From CAZBUK01 sp964495085 (lineage in GTDB: Bacteria > Bacteroidota > Ignavibacteria > T3Sed10-11), in assembly GCA_964495085.1 (NCBI GenBank), contig CAZBUK010000102.1:1-12275 (forward strand): 12,275 bases of DNA, read 5' to 3'. Numbering within the stretch: position 1 is the stretch's first letter; the number at the start of each line of letters is the position of its first letter. The notes below the pieces were generated by a model. That model was given only the letters and a program-made list of their open reading frames with translations. It did no database searches and was not told the DNA's origin. A program made the translations under genes and the position numbers. Positions 1-7,045 of this stretch are shown in pieces.

Positions 1-25
1 TAGGGCGACCAGACTGGTCGCCCTA
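1..25. repeat. Perfect 25-nt palindromic hairpin
   Basis: The first 25 bases form a perfect dyad around A13. Bases 1-11 pair with 15-25, giving an 11-bp stem rich in GC with a 3-nt GAC loop. It begins with TAG, then a GGGCGACC stem. No T-tract follows on either side, so it does not look like a simple terminator. It resembles the small palindromic intergenic units seen at the other end of the window. The element may continue to the left of the window. Confidence 0.75.
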
Positions 26-60
26 CATTTTGTACAGTCTCATAGTAAAGTGGAGATAGT

Positions 61-480
61 GGGTTGATTTGAATTTTAAAGATCAAAGGTGCCTTCTATA
101 TTTCTCGATACCGACACGATATTGCCATTTTTGATCCTGAGACAGGGAGACGTCTAAATTTGCTAAAATGGCTAAAAAAATAGCATACTCTTGATACTAC
201 GGTAGTACTTGGAATAACTGAACAAGTCACCGTAAGGTTAATTGCTTCGCCCGTTGACTTTGCCCTTGCTAACGAACGAAGAAGAAAGCTAAAAATAAAT
301 AGAGACCGACGAATCAATCCGAGTAAAGAGCATCTTGCTCTTCTTGGATGGAAAATTTTCATTCTCAATTATGGGCAATAATTATATATTGGTCTCAGCG
401 AAATCTTCTCGATGATCAAATTTATTATCACTGTAACTATGAAAAACGAAAAAATCGTCTTAATTATACACAAATATTGA
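61..480 (+). pseudogene. Decayed IS4-family transposase fragment
   Basis: Reading frame 1 from about 73 gives a broken but recognisable piece of an IS4-type DDE transposase. Bases 91-180 encode a segment containing FYISRYRHDIAIFDPETGRR and ending LKWLKK. An in-frame TAG stop lies at 181-183. The same frame then continues at 184-378 through TLDTTVVLG, VRLIAS, ANERRRK and PSKEHLALLGWKIFILN, and ends in TAA at 379-381. From about 390 the similarity seems to move to frame 3 (LLDDQIYYHCNYEKRKN), which may be the decayed start of the Y-R-E-K region. The pattern FDPETG, then RLIA, then RRRK, then PSKE-LLGW-IFI-N is typical of the stretch before the catalytic Glu in many IS4-family transposases. The N-terminal part with the catalytic Asp residues and the C-terminal end are missing, and another stop (TGA, 70-72) lies at the 5' edge. 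I see no clear terminal inverted repeats or target duplication. This is a dead remnant; boundaries are approximate, and the family assignment rests on recalled motif similarity. Confidence 0.75.
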
Positions 481-564
481 CTATGTTAACTTGACGCCGA
501 TGCGCTGTACGGGGTACCGCTTTTATAAATATCTTTAATAAATTTGAGCGGCAAAAAAGGCTGC

Positions 565-581
565 TCCCGATATAATCGGGA
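565..581. repeat. Small hairpin next to the 60-bp repeat
   Basis: TCCCGAT (565-571), loop ATA, ATCGGGA (575-581) make a perfect 7-bp stem. It sits 4 bases before the start of the 60-bp repeat and may belong to the same element. The matching position of the other repeat copy lies beyond the right window edge, so this cannot be tested here. Confidence 0.55.
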
Positions 582-585
582 ACGA

Positions 586-645
586 TTTCGGCTTGGTAGA
601 CCTGAATCATTCAAAATTTTTTATATTTTATTTCGGGCAGATGTG
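586..645 (+). repeat. 60-bp dispersed repeat, left copy
   Basis: This stretch matches the reverse complement of 12216-12275 at 55 of 60 positions, without gaps. The differences are at 598, 619, 634, 637 and 641. Identity stops abruptly after 645. The right copy is cut by the window end, so the unit may be longer on the 586 side. Its function is unknown. It may be a fragment of a MITE-like or other dispersed repeat. Confidence 0.85.
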
Positions 646-704
646 CCGCCCTCTATCACATTACTTTAGTATTCCGACGCGTGAGCGCTTCCGTCAATCT
701 TCAG

Positions 705-1538
705 CTATCGGTCTCCCACCATCCACCTTTCGAAATACCTCAGCTTATGCTCCCTGAAAAACTCATTCGCATATGTTTTATCGCCGGGCGCCACGTTTAT
801 AACACGACGCGAACCGAGCATGAAATAAATCTGACCTGAAGGATAGGTAGGAATGGAGACTCTATACGGATATGTCGCAGTAAATATTGAATTGAAAATC
901 TCGCCAATCTGCTTCAGCACATCAGGGTACACATATGGTGACTCTGCTTGTGCGACGATGATGCCGTCGGGTGTGAGCGCTTTGTAACAGGCGCGGTAGA
1001 AATCGGCGGTGAAGAGTCCTTCGGCGGGACCGATCGGATCGGACGAGTCGATGAGTATAATCTGATACGAACCGGGATCGAGCGACGCGACGTACTCGAT
1101 ACCGTCGCGGTAATGAACGGTCACTCTCGGATCGTCAAGCGAACCGGAGACAAAGGGGAGGTATTCCCTGCAGACGTTGATGACCTGTTCATCGATCTCC
1201 ACGAGATCAACCTTTTCTACAACCGTGTGCTTGACGATCTCGCGGACGGTACCGCCGTCGCCGCCTCCGATGACCAGCACGCGCCTCGGCGACGGATGAA
1301 GGAGTAGCGGCACGTGCGTTATCATTTCATGATAGTTTGCCTCGTCCCGCTCGGAGAACATCGCGCATCCGTCTAAGAGAAGCATCCGGCCGTAGTCGAA
1401 TGTCTCGACGACATCGATGCTCTGATAACGGCTTGTGCCGCGGTAGATGATTCGTTTTAATTCATAGACGGTCCGGGTATGCCCGGGCCCGGTCTCTTCG
1501 AAGACCGGCGGATTGCCTTGCCTGATACTACCTCGCAT
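705..1538 (-). CDS. speE: Spermidine synthase (polyamine aminopropyltransferase)
   Basis: Transfers the aminopropyl group of decarboxylated SAM to putrescine, giving spermidine and methylthioadenosine; a cytosolic enzyme. The 277-residue length from ATG 1538 fits the family. In order: an N-terminal beta domain with YQSIDVVET and GRMLLLDG; the nucleotide-binding loop GGGDGGTVRE (GGGDGG at 91-96); VDLVEIDE, whose acidic residues contact the ribose; YRDG; and the catalytic loop DSSDPIGPA with Asp164 and Asp167. The frame is open 49 codons further upstream, but that part overlaps speD and resembles no SpeE, so ATG 1538 is chosen. This start lies 5 nt after the speD stop and has no clear Shine-Dalgarno sequence, which suggests translational coupling to speD. 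It is the second gene of a speD-speE operon. Confidence 0.94.
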   Translation of the reverse strand: MRGSIRQGNPPVFEETGPGHTRTVYELKRIIYRGTSRYQSIDVVETFDYGRMLLLDGCAMFSERDEANYHEMITHVPLLLHPSPRRVLVIGGGDGGTVREIVKHTVVEKVDLVEIDEQVINVCREYLPFVSGSLDDPRVTVHYRDGIEYVASLDPGSYQIILIDSSDPIGPAEGLFTADFYRACYKALTPDGIIVAQAESPYVYPDVLKQIGEIFNSIFTATYPYRVSIPTYPSGQIYFMLGSRRVINVAPGDKTYANEFFREHKLRYFERWMVGDR

Positions 1539-1543
1539 GTCAG

Positions 1544-1930
1544 TTACGTCGGAGTCTGGGCGTATGACCGTTTCTGCTCGCCCACGGTAACGCCGCGAAG
1601 TATACTTGAAACGTGCATTCTGTCGGCATTCAGGGTCTCGCTGACCGCCTCCGCGATATTTTTCGGATCGATATCCGAACCGCAAGTAAATACGTCGAGC
1701 GCGGCGTAGCCGTATTCCGGCCAGGTATGAATTGCGATATGTGATTCTGCAATGATGACAGCTCCGCTGATTCCGTGAGGATTGAAACGGTGGAACACGC
1801 TGTCGACTACGGTTGCACCTGATCTTTGTGCGGCGCTTAAGAGGGATTGTTCGAGAAGTCTGACGTCATTCAGAAGATTCTCATCACAATCGAAGAGTTC
1901 AACTGCAAGTTGAATTCCCAGAGCTTTCAA
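1544..1930 (-). CDS. speD: S-adenosylmethionine decarboxylase proenzyme
   Basis: Pyruvoyl enzyme that decarboxylates SAM to supply aminopropyl groups to SpeE. The 128-residue protein matches the short prokaryotic class (Thermotoga/Bacillus type). The self-cleavage site is in AESHIAIHTWPE: cutting before Ser63 turns that Ser into the pyruvoyl group. His68 and Cys83 (in DVFTCG) are the processing and catalytic partners. With a TTG start at 1930 these residues fall at 63, 68 and 83, the numbering known for the Thermotoga enzyme. An excellent GGAGGG lies 8 nt upstream of this TTG. An upstream in-frame ATG at 2020 lies inside the predicted promoter and adds 30 residues with no family similarity, so it is rejected. 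First gene of the operon, with speE following after 5 nt. Confidence 0.95.
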   Translation of the reverse strand: MKALGIQLAVELFDCDENLLNDVRLLEQSLLSAAQRSGATVVDSVFHRFNPHGISGAVIIAESHIAIHTWPEYGYAALDVFTCGSDIDPKNIAEAVSETLNADRMHVSSILRGVTVGEQKRSYAQTPT

Positions 1931-1938
1931 TTGATGTG

Positions 1939-1944
1939 CCCTCC
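1939..1944 (-). promoter_or_regulatory. speD ribosome binding site deciding a TTG start
   Basis: Read on the minus strand this is GGAGGG, 8 nt before TTG 1928-1930. It is the strongest Shine-Dalgarno match near the gene and fixes the start codon. Confidence 0.85.
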
Positions 1945-1970
1945 ACAATTGTGACCTTTGCAGGCAAAGG
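1944..1970 (-). promoter_or_regulatory. speD leader palindromes
   Basis: Two dyads sit in the predicted speD leader. CCTTTGC/GCAAAGG (1955-1961 and 1964-1970) forms a 7-bp stem with almost no loop. The perfect 10-mer CACAATTGTG (1944-1953) abuts the ribosome binding site. Either could be an operator or could modulate access to the ribosome binding site. No function is shown by the sequence alone. Confidence 0.4.
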
Positions 1971-1991
1971 AAAGAACGTGAAAAGATACTT

Positions 1992-2020
1992 AATATATCC
2001 ATATCGGCGCATAATTGCAA
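1992..2020 (-). promoter_or_regulatory. Sigma70-like promoter for speD-speE
   Basis: On the minus strand: -35 TTGCAA (2020-2015), a 17-nt spacer, -10 TATATT (1997-1992). Transcription would start near 1985, giving a leader of about 55 nt before the TTG codon. Confidence 0.65.
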
Positions 2021-2057
2021 TCTTGATACGATTCGAACGCCCGTTCCGCGGGTTTTC

Positions 2058-2086
2058 TTGAATATCAGAACGATATTCTCTATATT
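2058..2086 (+). promoter_or_regulatory. Sigma70-like promoter for the tilS operon
   Basis: -35 TTGAAT (2058-2063), a 17-nt spacer, -10 TATATT (2081-2086). Transcription would start near 2093, about 23 nt before the tilS ATG. It is divergent from, and close to, the speD promoter, with about 37 bp between the two -35 boxes. Confidence 0.65.
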
Positions 2087-2115
2087 AATCGATTATACTA
2101 TTTTAGCGGCAGGTT

Positions 2116-3510
2116 ATGAGCGCTCCGGCGGATTACGTACTGTACGACAGGTTCCGGCGGTTCATCGGAGAGGAAGACCTTATCCGGCCCGGACAAAAGA
2201 TCGTTGCTGCGATCAGCGGCGGTGTCGACTCGACGGTGCTCCTGGATCTGCTCCGGCGGTACGGCGAAGAGCTGCAGAACCGCATCTCGATCGCTCACGT
2301 CAATCACGGACTGCGGGGGGCCGAATCCGACGCCGATCAGAGGTTCGTGGAAGACCTTGGCAGAACGCACGGAATCCCCGTATTTACCGTTCTGTTGAAT
2401 GATCTGAAGGAACGGTCGGCCGGCGAAGGGAGGTCACTTCAGGAAGTTGCGCGCATTCTCAGATACGATTTCTTCGAAAAGGTCAGGCGCGATACGGATT
2501 CCGAACTGATCGCAACCGGCCATAACGCAGACGATAACGCCGAAACGGTGTTCTTCAATTTCCTGAGAGGTACCGGACTCGAAGGTCTCGCGGGTATCGC
2601 GGTGCGGCGGGGCAATATCATCCGCCCGCTCCTCTTCGTGCAGCGTTCTCAGATTCTCGAATATGCTGCATCGAGAGGATTGGTTTTCAGGGAAGATTCA
2701 TCCAACAGAAAATCGGATTACTCAAGAAATATCATCCGCAACGAAATCTTCCCGCTGATAGAATCCAAACTGCGCGCACAAATTACTCCGGCGCTGACCA
2801 GAACGGCGGAGCTCGGACGAATTCTCAACGCTCACCTCAAGCTTGAGGTCGACGGTTTTCTGTCCGCAGCTATGGACAGTCCCGGGGATAACGAATACAC
2901 GCTCAACCTCCGGATACTCCAGGTTGTCTCTCCAGCTATCCGGCTTTCCGCCCTCAAAAGAATTGCGGAAACTCTCACGAAGAGCGGAACAAGTTACGAA
3001 CGGATAAAGGCGATATCCGAATTGCCCGCGATGCAGAGCGGATCGATCATTCAGATCGACAAGGATTACATTGCGGTCAGAGAACCGGAGGTAATCAGGT
3101 TCCGGAAAGCCTTCGGCGACGAGGAATTCTGTATGCAGATTGTTCCGGACCGCGACTACCACCTGAACGACCGGATATTTTCGATACGGGAGACTTCCAA
3201 AGAAAGTGTTATTTTCTCGGTCGACAATTCGATCGAATTTATCGATGCAGAGGATATCAAGCTGCCGCTGACGCTGCGTTCGAGGAGGCCGGGCGATGTT
3301 TTCGTTCCGCTCGGCATGCAGAGAAAGAAGAAGGTGAGCGATTTCCTGACCGATAGGAAGATTCCGCTGTCCGGAAAATACCAGAAGCCGATTCTTGAAT
3401 CCGACGGCAAAATCGTCTGGATCTGCGGCCTGCGTATCGACGATCGTTTCCGCATCGGCGAAAAAACGACAAAGATCTACAGGCTCGAATTTCGAAAACC
3501 AGCATATTAA
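2116..3510 (+). CDS. tilS: tRNA(Ile)-lysidine synthetase
   Basis: Uses ATP and lysine to convert the wobble C34 of tRNA-Ile(CAU) to lysidine, so that it reads AUA and is charged with isoleucine. Essential and cytosolic. Seen in the 464-residue product: PP-loop SGGVDS at 34-39; HVNHGLRG at 61-68; GHNADDNAET around 135-144; RPLLFVQRSQI; and the signature SSNRKSDYSRNIIRNEI around 195-211. The C-terminal TilS domain lies roughly at 388-460 with LRSRRPGD, KKVSDFL and IPL. The length fits a full N-terminal, middle and C-terminal architecture. The Shine-Dalgarno is weak (AGG only 2 nt from the ATG). First gene of a plus-strand operon; hpt follows 6 nt after its stop. Confidence 0.96.
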   Translation: MSAPADYVLYDRFRRFIGEEDLIRPGQKIVAAISGGVDSTVLLDLLRRYGEELQNRISIAHVNHGLRGAESDADQRFVEDLGRTHGIPVFTVLLNDLKERSAGEGRSLQEVARILRYDFFEKVRRDTDSELIATGHNADDNAETVFFNFLRGTGLEGLAGIAVRRGNIIRPLLFVQRSQILEYAASRGLVFREDSSNRKSDYSRNIIRNEIFPLIESKLRAQITPALTRTAELGRILNAHLKLEVDGFLSAAMDSPGDNEYTLNLRILQVVSPAIRLSALKRIAETLTKSGTSYERIKAISELPAMQSGSIIQIDKDYIAVREPEVIRFRKAFGDEEFCMQIVPDRDYHLNDRIFSIRETSKESVIFSVDNSIEFIDAEDIKLPLTLRSRRPGDVFVPLGMQRKKKVSDFLTDRKIPLSGKYQKPILESDGKIVWICGLRIDDRFRIGEKTTKIYRLEFRKPAY

Positions 3511-3516
3511 GTACCG

Positions 3517-4074
3517 ATGGACACCATTACCGTCAACGCCAACGAAACATTCAAAGTCTTTTTAAAGCGGGAGGAGATCCGGAACCGGATTAAGGAGATT
3601 GCCGGGCAGATCAACAGAGATTTCGACGGTAAGGTGCCTATCTTTATCGGCATTCTCAATGGATCGTTCATATTTATGGCCGATCTGATCCGCGAGATCA
3701 CCATCGATTGCGAGATCGATTTTCTTAAACTGAGCAGCTACGGAGACGCCAAGATCACCAGCGGCAATGTGACCTTGCTGAAGGAGCTCAACTGTCAGGT
3801 CGAAGACAGGGATATTATTGTCGTTGAGGACGTGGTCGATTCGGGACTCTCGATCGCCTTCATGCGCGATCTCATCATGCAAAAGAACCCGCGTTCCTTT
3901 AGCGTTGTTACATTATTGTATAAAAAATCTGCGGCAAAGATCTCTTTCCCGTTGACGTACGTGGGGTTCGAGATACCGAACAAATTCGTCATCGGCTACG
4001 GACTCGATTACGCGCAAAAGTTCAGAAACCTGGGTTCGATTTTCGCGCTCGAATCCTCCGGGGACGGGAAATAA
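3517..4074 (+). CDS. hpt: Hypoxanthine phosphoribosyltransferase
   Basis: Purine salvage: joins hypoxanthine (and usually guanine) to PRPP to give IMP or GMP; a soluble type I PRTase. The 185-residue product carries the PRPP-binding signature VVEDVVDSGLS at 102-112, the flexible-loop SSYG at 73-76, an early GILNGSFIF segment at 45-53 for pyrophosphate contacts, and the hood region with FVIGYGLDYAQKFRNL near the C-terminus. The ATG is 6 nt after the tilS stop with no clear ribosome binding site, pointing to coupled translation. The tilS-hpt-ftsH order is a widespread bacterial arrangement, which supports the call. Confidence 0.96.
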   Translation: MDTITVNANETFKVFLKREEIRNRIKEIAGQINRDFDGKVPIFIGILNGSFIFMADLIREITIDCEIDFLKLSSYGDAKITSGNVTLLKELNCQVEDRDIIVVEDVVDSGLSIAFMRDLIMQKNPRSFSVVTLLYKKSAAKISFPLTYVGFEIPNKFVIGYGLDYAQKFRNLGSIFALESSGDGK

Positions 4075-4097
4075 CGGAAGAGGACTGAAAGGAGAAA

Positions 4098-6338
4098 ATG
4101 ATATATATGTGGAGATCGTGGTTTACTCCTGATCAGAAAAAAGATCAAAAAGAAAACGGACCTAATAAATTTTTCGGTTCGAAGTTCGGCAGGAATTCGG
4201 GCGACCGGGGGGGGCGGAACAACAAGAAGCCGAACGAACCGGAGGAGTTCAACTGGAAGCGCGTTCTGAGAGTCGTGCTCAGCTGGTCTCTGATCATCGT
4301 TGCGGTCTTCGTCGTCATGTCGGTCTTTCGTAGCGACGATTCGGGGCGGCATACGGTCGGCTTCAATCAGTATCAGGAATTCCTCCGCCAGAACAAAATC
4401 AAAACAGCCGTCATCAAAAAAACCGGCTCGAACGATTTCGATTTTCATGGCACCCTCCGCACGACTGAGGAGATGACCAATGTAAACGGGGTGAAAGTAA
4501 ACGGCGATAAATTCGTCGTTACCCTCCCCTACACCGATATCAGCGAAGCCGTCATCAAGGAATGGACCGACCGGAATATCGGGTTCAATATCGTGAAAGA
4601 GGATAGAGCATGGCTCACGGCGCTGCTCTCGGCTCTCCCTTGGATCCTCCTCATCGCCATCTGGATCATCATCATGCGGAGAATGCAGTCAGGAGCGGGC
4701 GGACCACGCGGTCTCTTCTCCTTCGGGAAAAGCAATGCCAAGATGCTCAACGAAGCTGCTCCGAAGATAACCTTTAACGACGTCGCCGGTGCGGAAGAGG
4801 CGAAAGTGGAACTGCAGGAGATCATCGACTTCCTCCGTGATCCCGGGAAATTCCAACGGCTCGGCGGCAAGATACCGAAAGGCGTCCTTCTGCTCGGTCC
4901 TCCGGGTACCGGCAAGACCCTGCTTGCCCGTGCGGTAGCCGGAGAAGCGGGGGTTCCCTTCTATACCATCTCGGGAGCAGACTTCGTTGAAATGTTCGTC
5001 GGGGTCGGTGCAAGCCGCGTCCGCGATCTTTTCGAGCAGGCCAAAAAGACCGCCCCCTGCATTGTGTTTATCGACGAGATCGATGCAGTGGGCAGACAGC
5101 GGGGCGCCGGATTGGGCGGCGGTCACGACGAACGGGAACAGACATTGAACCAGCTCCTCGTCGAAATGGACGGCTTCGAGCAGAACCTCGGCATCATCAT
5201 CATCGCGGCTACCAACCGGCCGGACGTCCTCGATCCCGCATTGCTCCGGCCCGGACGGTTCGATCGCCAGGTCGTCGTCGACAGACCCGACGTGAAAGGC
5301 CGCGAGGGAATACTCAAAGTCCATACGCGGCATATTCCGCTCTCGGAGGATGTAAATCTCGAGACCCTCGCCAAGGGGACGCCGGGACTCGCCGGAGCAG
5401 ATCTGGCTAACCTGGTGAATGAAGCGGCCCTCCTCGCAGCGCGGCGAAACAGCAACATGGTCACGATGAGGGATTTCGAAGACGCGAAAGACAAAGTCAT
5501 GATGGGTACTGAACGGAAAAGCCTCATCATCACCGAGGACGAGAAAAAGACCACGGCATATCATGAGGTCGGCCATGTGCTCGTCGCAAAGATGCTGCCG
5601 GAGGCGGATCCCGTCCATAAGGTGACGATCATCCCCCGCGGCAGGGCGCTCGGCGTGACGACCTATCTGCCGATCGACGAGAAACATACCTATCCCCGCG
5701 AATATCTCGAAGCGATGATCACCTATGCCCTCGGGGGTCGAGCGGCCGAAAAGCTCGTCTTCAACCGGCTTACGACCGGGGCATCGAACGACATCGAGCG
5801 GGCGACTGCTCTGGCGAGAAAGATGGTATGCGAATGGGGAATGAGCGATAATCTCGGACCGCTCAGTTACGGCGCGAAGGACGAAGAAATATTCCTCGGC
5901 CGGGAGATGACCCGCAGGAGGGATTTCAGCGAACAGACCGCGATCGAAATCGATAAGGAGATCAAAGCGATCGTAGTGAAGGCGGAGAAACATGCGATCA
6001 GCATCCTGGAGGAGAATCTCGAAAGCCTGCACCGGTTGTCTAAAGTGCTCCTCGAACGCGAGATACTCGACGGCGCAGAGATCGATACGATCCTTCGCGG
6101 TGAAATCCTTCCGCCGATAGAAGAACAGAAAAACGGCGAGGAGTACGACCAGAAGTCCCTAGAAGAAGCGGTGGATAAACTTCGCAAGCATACAAAACAA
6201 ACGGCACAAGCAGGGGGTGAAAGCGGAGAGGAAGACGGAGAGAGCGCGAAAACGAAGACAGAGGATGCTGCAGAATCCGGAATCGGCGACGGGGATACCG
6301 GAGAAAAACGGAGCCGGACACGGGAAACCAGGAAATAA
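4098..6338 (+). CDS. ftsH: ATP-dependent zinc metalloprotease FtsH
   Basis: Membrane-anchored AAA+ protease that extracts and degrades membrane and short-lived soluble proteins; acts as a hexamer. In order: a basic, Gly/Asn/Arg-rich cytoplasmic extension (about 1-52); TM1 (about 57-77); a periplasmic domain (about 80-170); TM2 (about 172-193); the AAA domain with Walker A GPPGTGKT at 267-274, Walker B VFIDEID (Asp326, Glu327), and the second region of homology with RPGRFDR; then the protease with the zinc site HEVGH at 489-493 and third ligand Asp565 in NDIERAT. The zinc motif has Val where HEAGH is usual; all ligands are kept. The tail (about 675-746) is acidic, Gly/Glu-rich and probably disordered, and 746 residues is on the long side. 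GGAG at 4091-4094 is only 3 nt from the ATG; a second ATG at 4107 is 12 nt away, so the start is uncertain by 3 codons. Confidence 0.98.
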   Translation: MIYMWRSWFTPDQKKDQKENGPNKFFGSKFGRNSGDRGGRNNKKPNEPEEFNWKRVLRVVLSWSLIIVAVFVVMSVFRSDDSGRHTVGFNQYQEFLRQNKIKTAVIKKTGSNDFDFHGTLRTTEEMTNVNGVKVNGDKFVVTLPYTDISEAVIKEWTDRNIGFNIVKEDRAWLTALLSALPWILLIAIWIIIMRRMQSGAGGPRGLFSFGKSNAKMLNEAAPKITFNDVAGAEEAKVELQEIIDFLRDPGKFQRLGGKIPKGVLLLGPPGTGKTLLARAVAGEAGVPFYTISGADFVEMFVGVGASRVRDLFEQAKKTAPCIVFIDEIDAVGRQRGAGLGGGHDEREQTLNQLLVEMDGFEQNLGIIIIAATNRPDVLDPALLRPGRFDRQVVVDRPDVKGREGILKVHTRHIPLSEDVNLETLAKGTPGLAGADLANLVNEAALLAARRNSNMVTMRDFEDAKDKVMMGTERKSLIITEDEKKTTAYHEVGHVLVAKMLPEADPVHKVTIIPRGRALGVTTYLPIDEKHTYPREYLEAMITYALGGRAAEKLVFNRLTTGASNDIERATALARKMVCEWGMSDNLGPLSYGAKDEEIFLGREMTRRRDFSEQTAIEIDKEIKAIVVKAEKHAISILEENLESLHRLSKVLLEREILDGAEIDTILRGEILPPIEEQKNGEEYDQKSLEEAVDKLRKHTKQTAQAGGESGEEDGESAKTKTEDAAESGIGDGDTGEKRSRTRETRK

Positions 6339-6340
6339 AT

Positions 6341-6988
6341 ATGCAGGATGTACACAATCCGCCGTACAGGGACGAGGTATGGCGGAAGGCGTTTCACTTC
6401 ACGAACCTGGCTATTCCGGTCATTTATTATTTTGTACCGAAATCGACCGCGTTGGCGATCATGATTCCCCTCACATTTGGTTTCGTCGCAGTCGATATTT
6501 TACGATTCTATCATCAACCGACCGCGAAGCTCTTCTACCGGTTCTTCGGCGCTCTGCTGCGGGGAAAAGAACGGGATAGCAACCGGAAACGCCTTAACGG
6601 TGCGACATACGTACTCATTTCCGCTCTCTTTTGCATCATTGTTTTCCCTAAACTGTTTGCCGTCATCGGCCTTATCACGCTGACGTTCGGCGATTCGGCA
6701 GCGGCGTTGATCGGACGAAGGTATGGAAAACGTAAATTTCTTAACAAGTCGCTCGAAGGAAGCTTGGCATTTTTTGTCTTCGCCTGTTTGGTGACCGCTC
6801 TTACGCCGAAATTCGAATATCTGGCCCTCGAGTACGTCATCGGAATCGCAGCGGCGTTTGTCGGAACTTTCGCCGAAGCAGCATCAGGATTTATCGATGA
6901 CAATTTCGCGATCCCGGTAAGCGTCGCCACGGTTCTCTGGATCGGCTACACGCTCCTCCTGCCGGGAATCGATGTATTCGGCATCTAA
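6341..6988 (+). CDS. Diacylglycerol/polyprenol (phytol-type) kinase family membrane protein
   Basis: A 215-residue polytopic membrane protein, predicted to phosphorylate a lipid alcohol such as a polyprenol, phytol-like alcohol or diacylglycerol. Family signs: the N-terminal E-V-W-R-K-x-x-H pattern at 12-19; the core GDSAAALIGRRYGKRK at 117-132 followed by NKSLEGS at 135-141; and the late DDNFAIP around 186-192. These match the SEC59/DGK1/VTE5-type family. About six hydrophobic segments are visible. The ATG lies 2 nt after the ftsH stop, so the gene is almost certainly co-transcribed and coupled. In many Bacteroidota-type genomes this position holds cdsA, a different lipid enzyme; the GDSAAALIGRRYGKR core here favours the kinase family. 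The substrate cannot be read from sequence. Confidence 0.85.
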   Translation: MQDVHNPPYRDEVWRKAFHFTNLAIPVIYYFVPKSTALAIMIPLTFGFVAVDILRFYHQPTAKLFYRFFGALLRGKERDSNRKRLNGATYVLISALFCIIVFPKLFAVIGLITLTFGDSAAALIGRRYGKRKFLNKSLEGSLAFFVFACLVTALTPKFEYLALEYVIGIAAAFVGTFAEAASGFIDDNFAIPVSVATVLWIGYTLLLPGIDVFGI

Positions 6989-7045
6989 GCGATTCTTTCC
7001 CGGCGAGTTGTTCGGCTGCGTCCAAAATAGCGAAGGGATTCGACC

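Larger units (their letters stand above)
481..704. other. Gene-free AT-rich spacer with repeat unit
   Basis: No credible coding sequence lies between the transposase remnant and the end of speE. Apart from the hairpin at 565-581 and the 60-bp repeat at 586-645 (listed separately), there is a possible 5-bp stem CCGCT/AGCGG at 517-521 and 547-551 with a long AT-rich loop. No convincing intrinsic terminator for speE is visible. Confidence 0.6.

Noticed and set aside
96..368. Open frame of 90 codons on the minus strand
   Set aside because: It is antisense to the IS4-type transposase remnant, whose plus-strand frame shows recognisable family motifs.
586..645. CRISPR repeat or attachment-site pair
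   Set aside because: Only two copies, far apart and inverted, with no spacers, cas genes, integrase or tRNA gene in the window.
4689..6032. Long (447-codon) open frame antisense to ftsH
   Set aside because: It is a shadow of the high-GC ftsH coding frame; the sense strand carries all FtsH motifs and the antisense product shows none.
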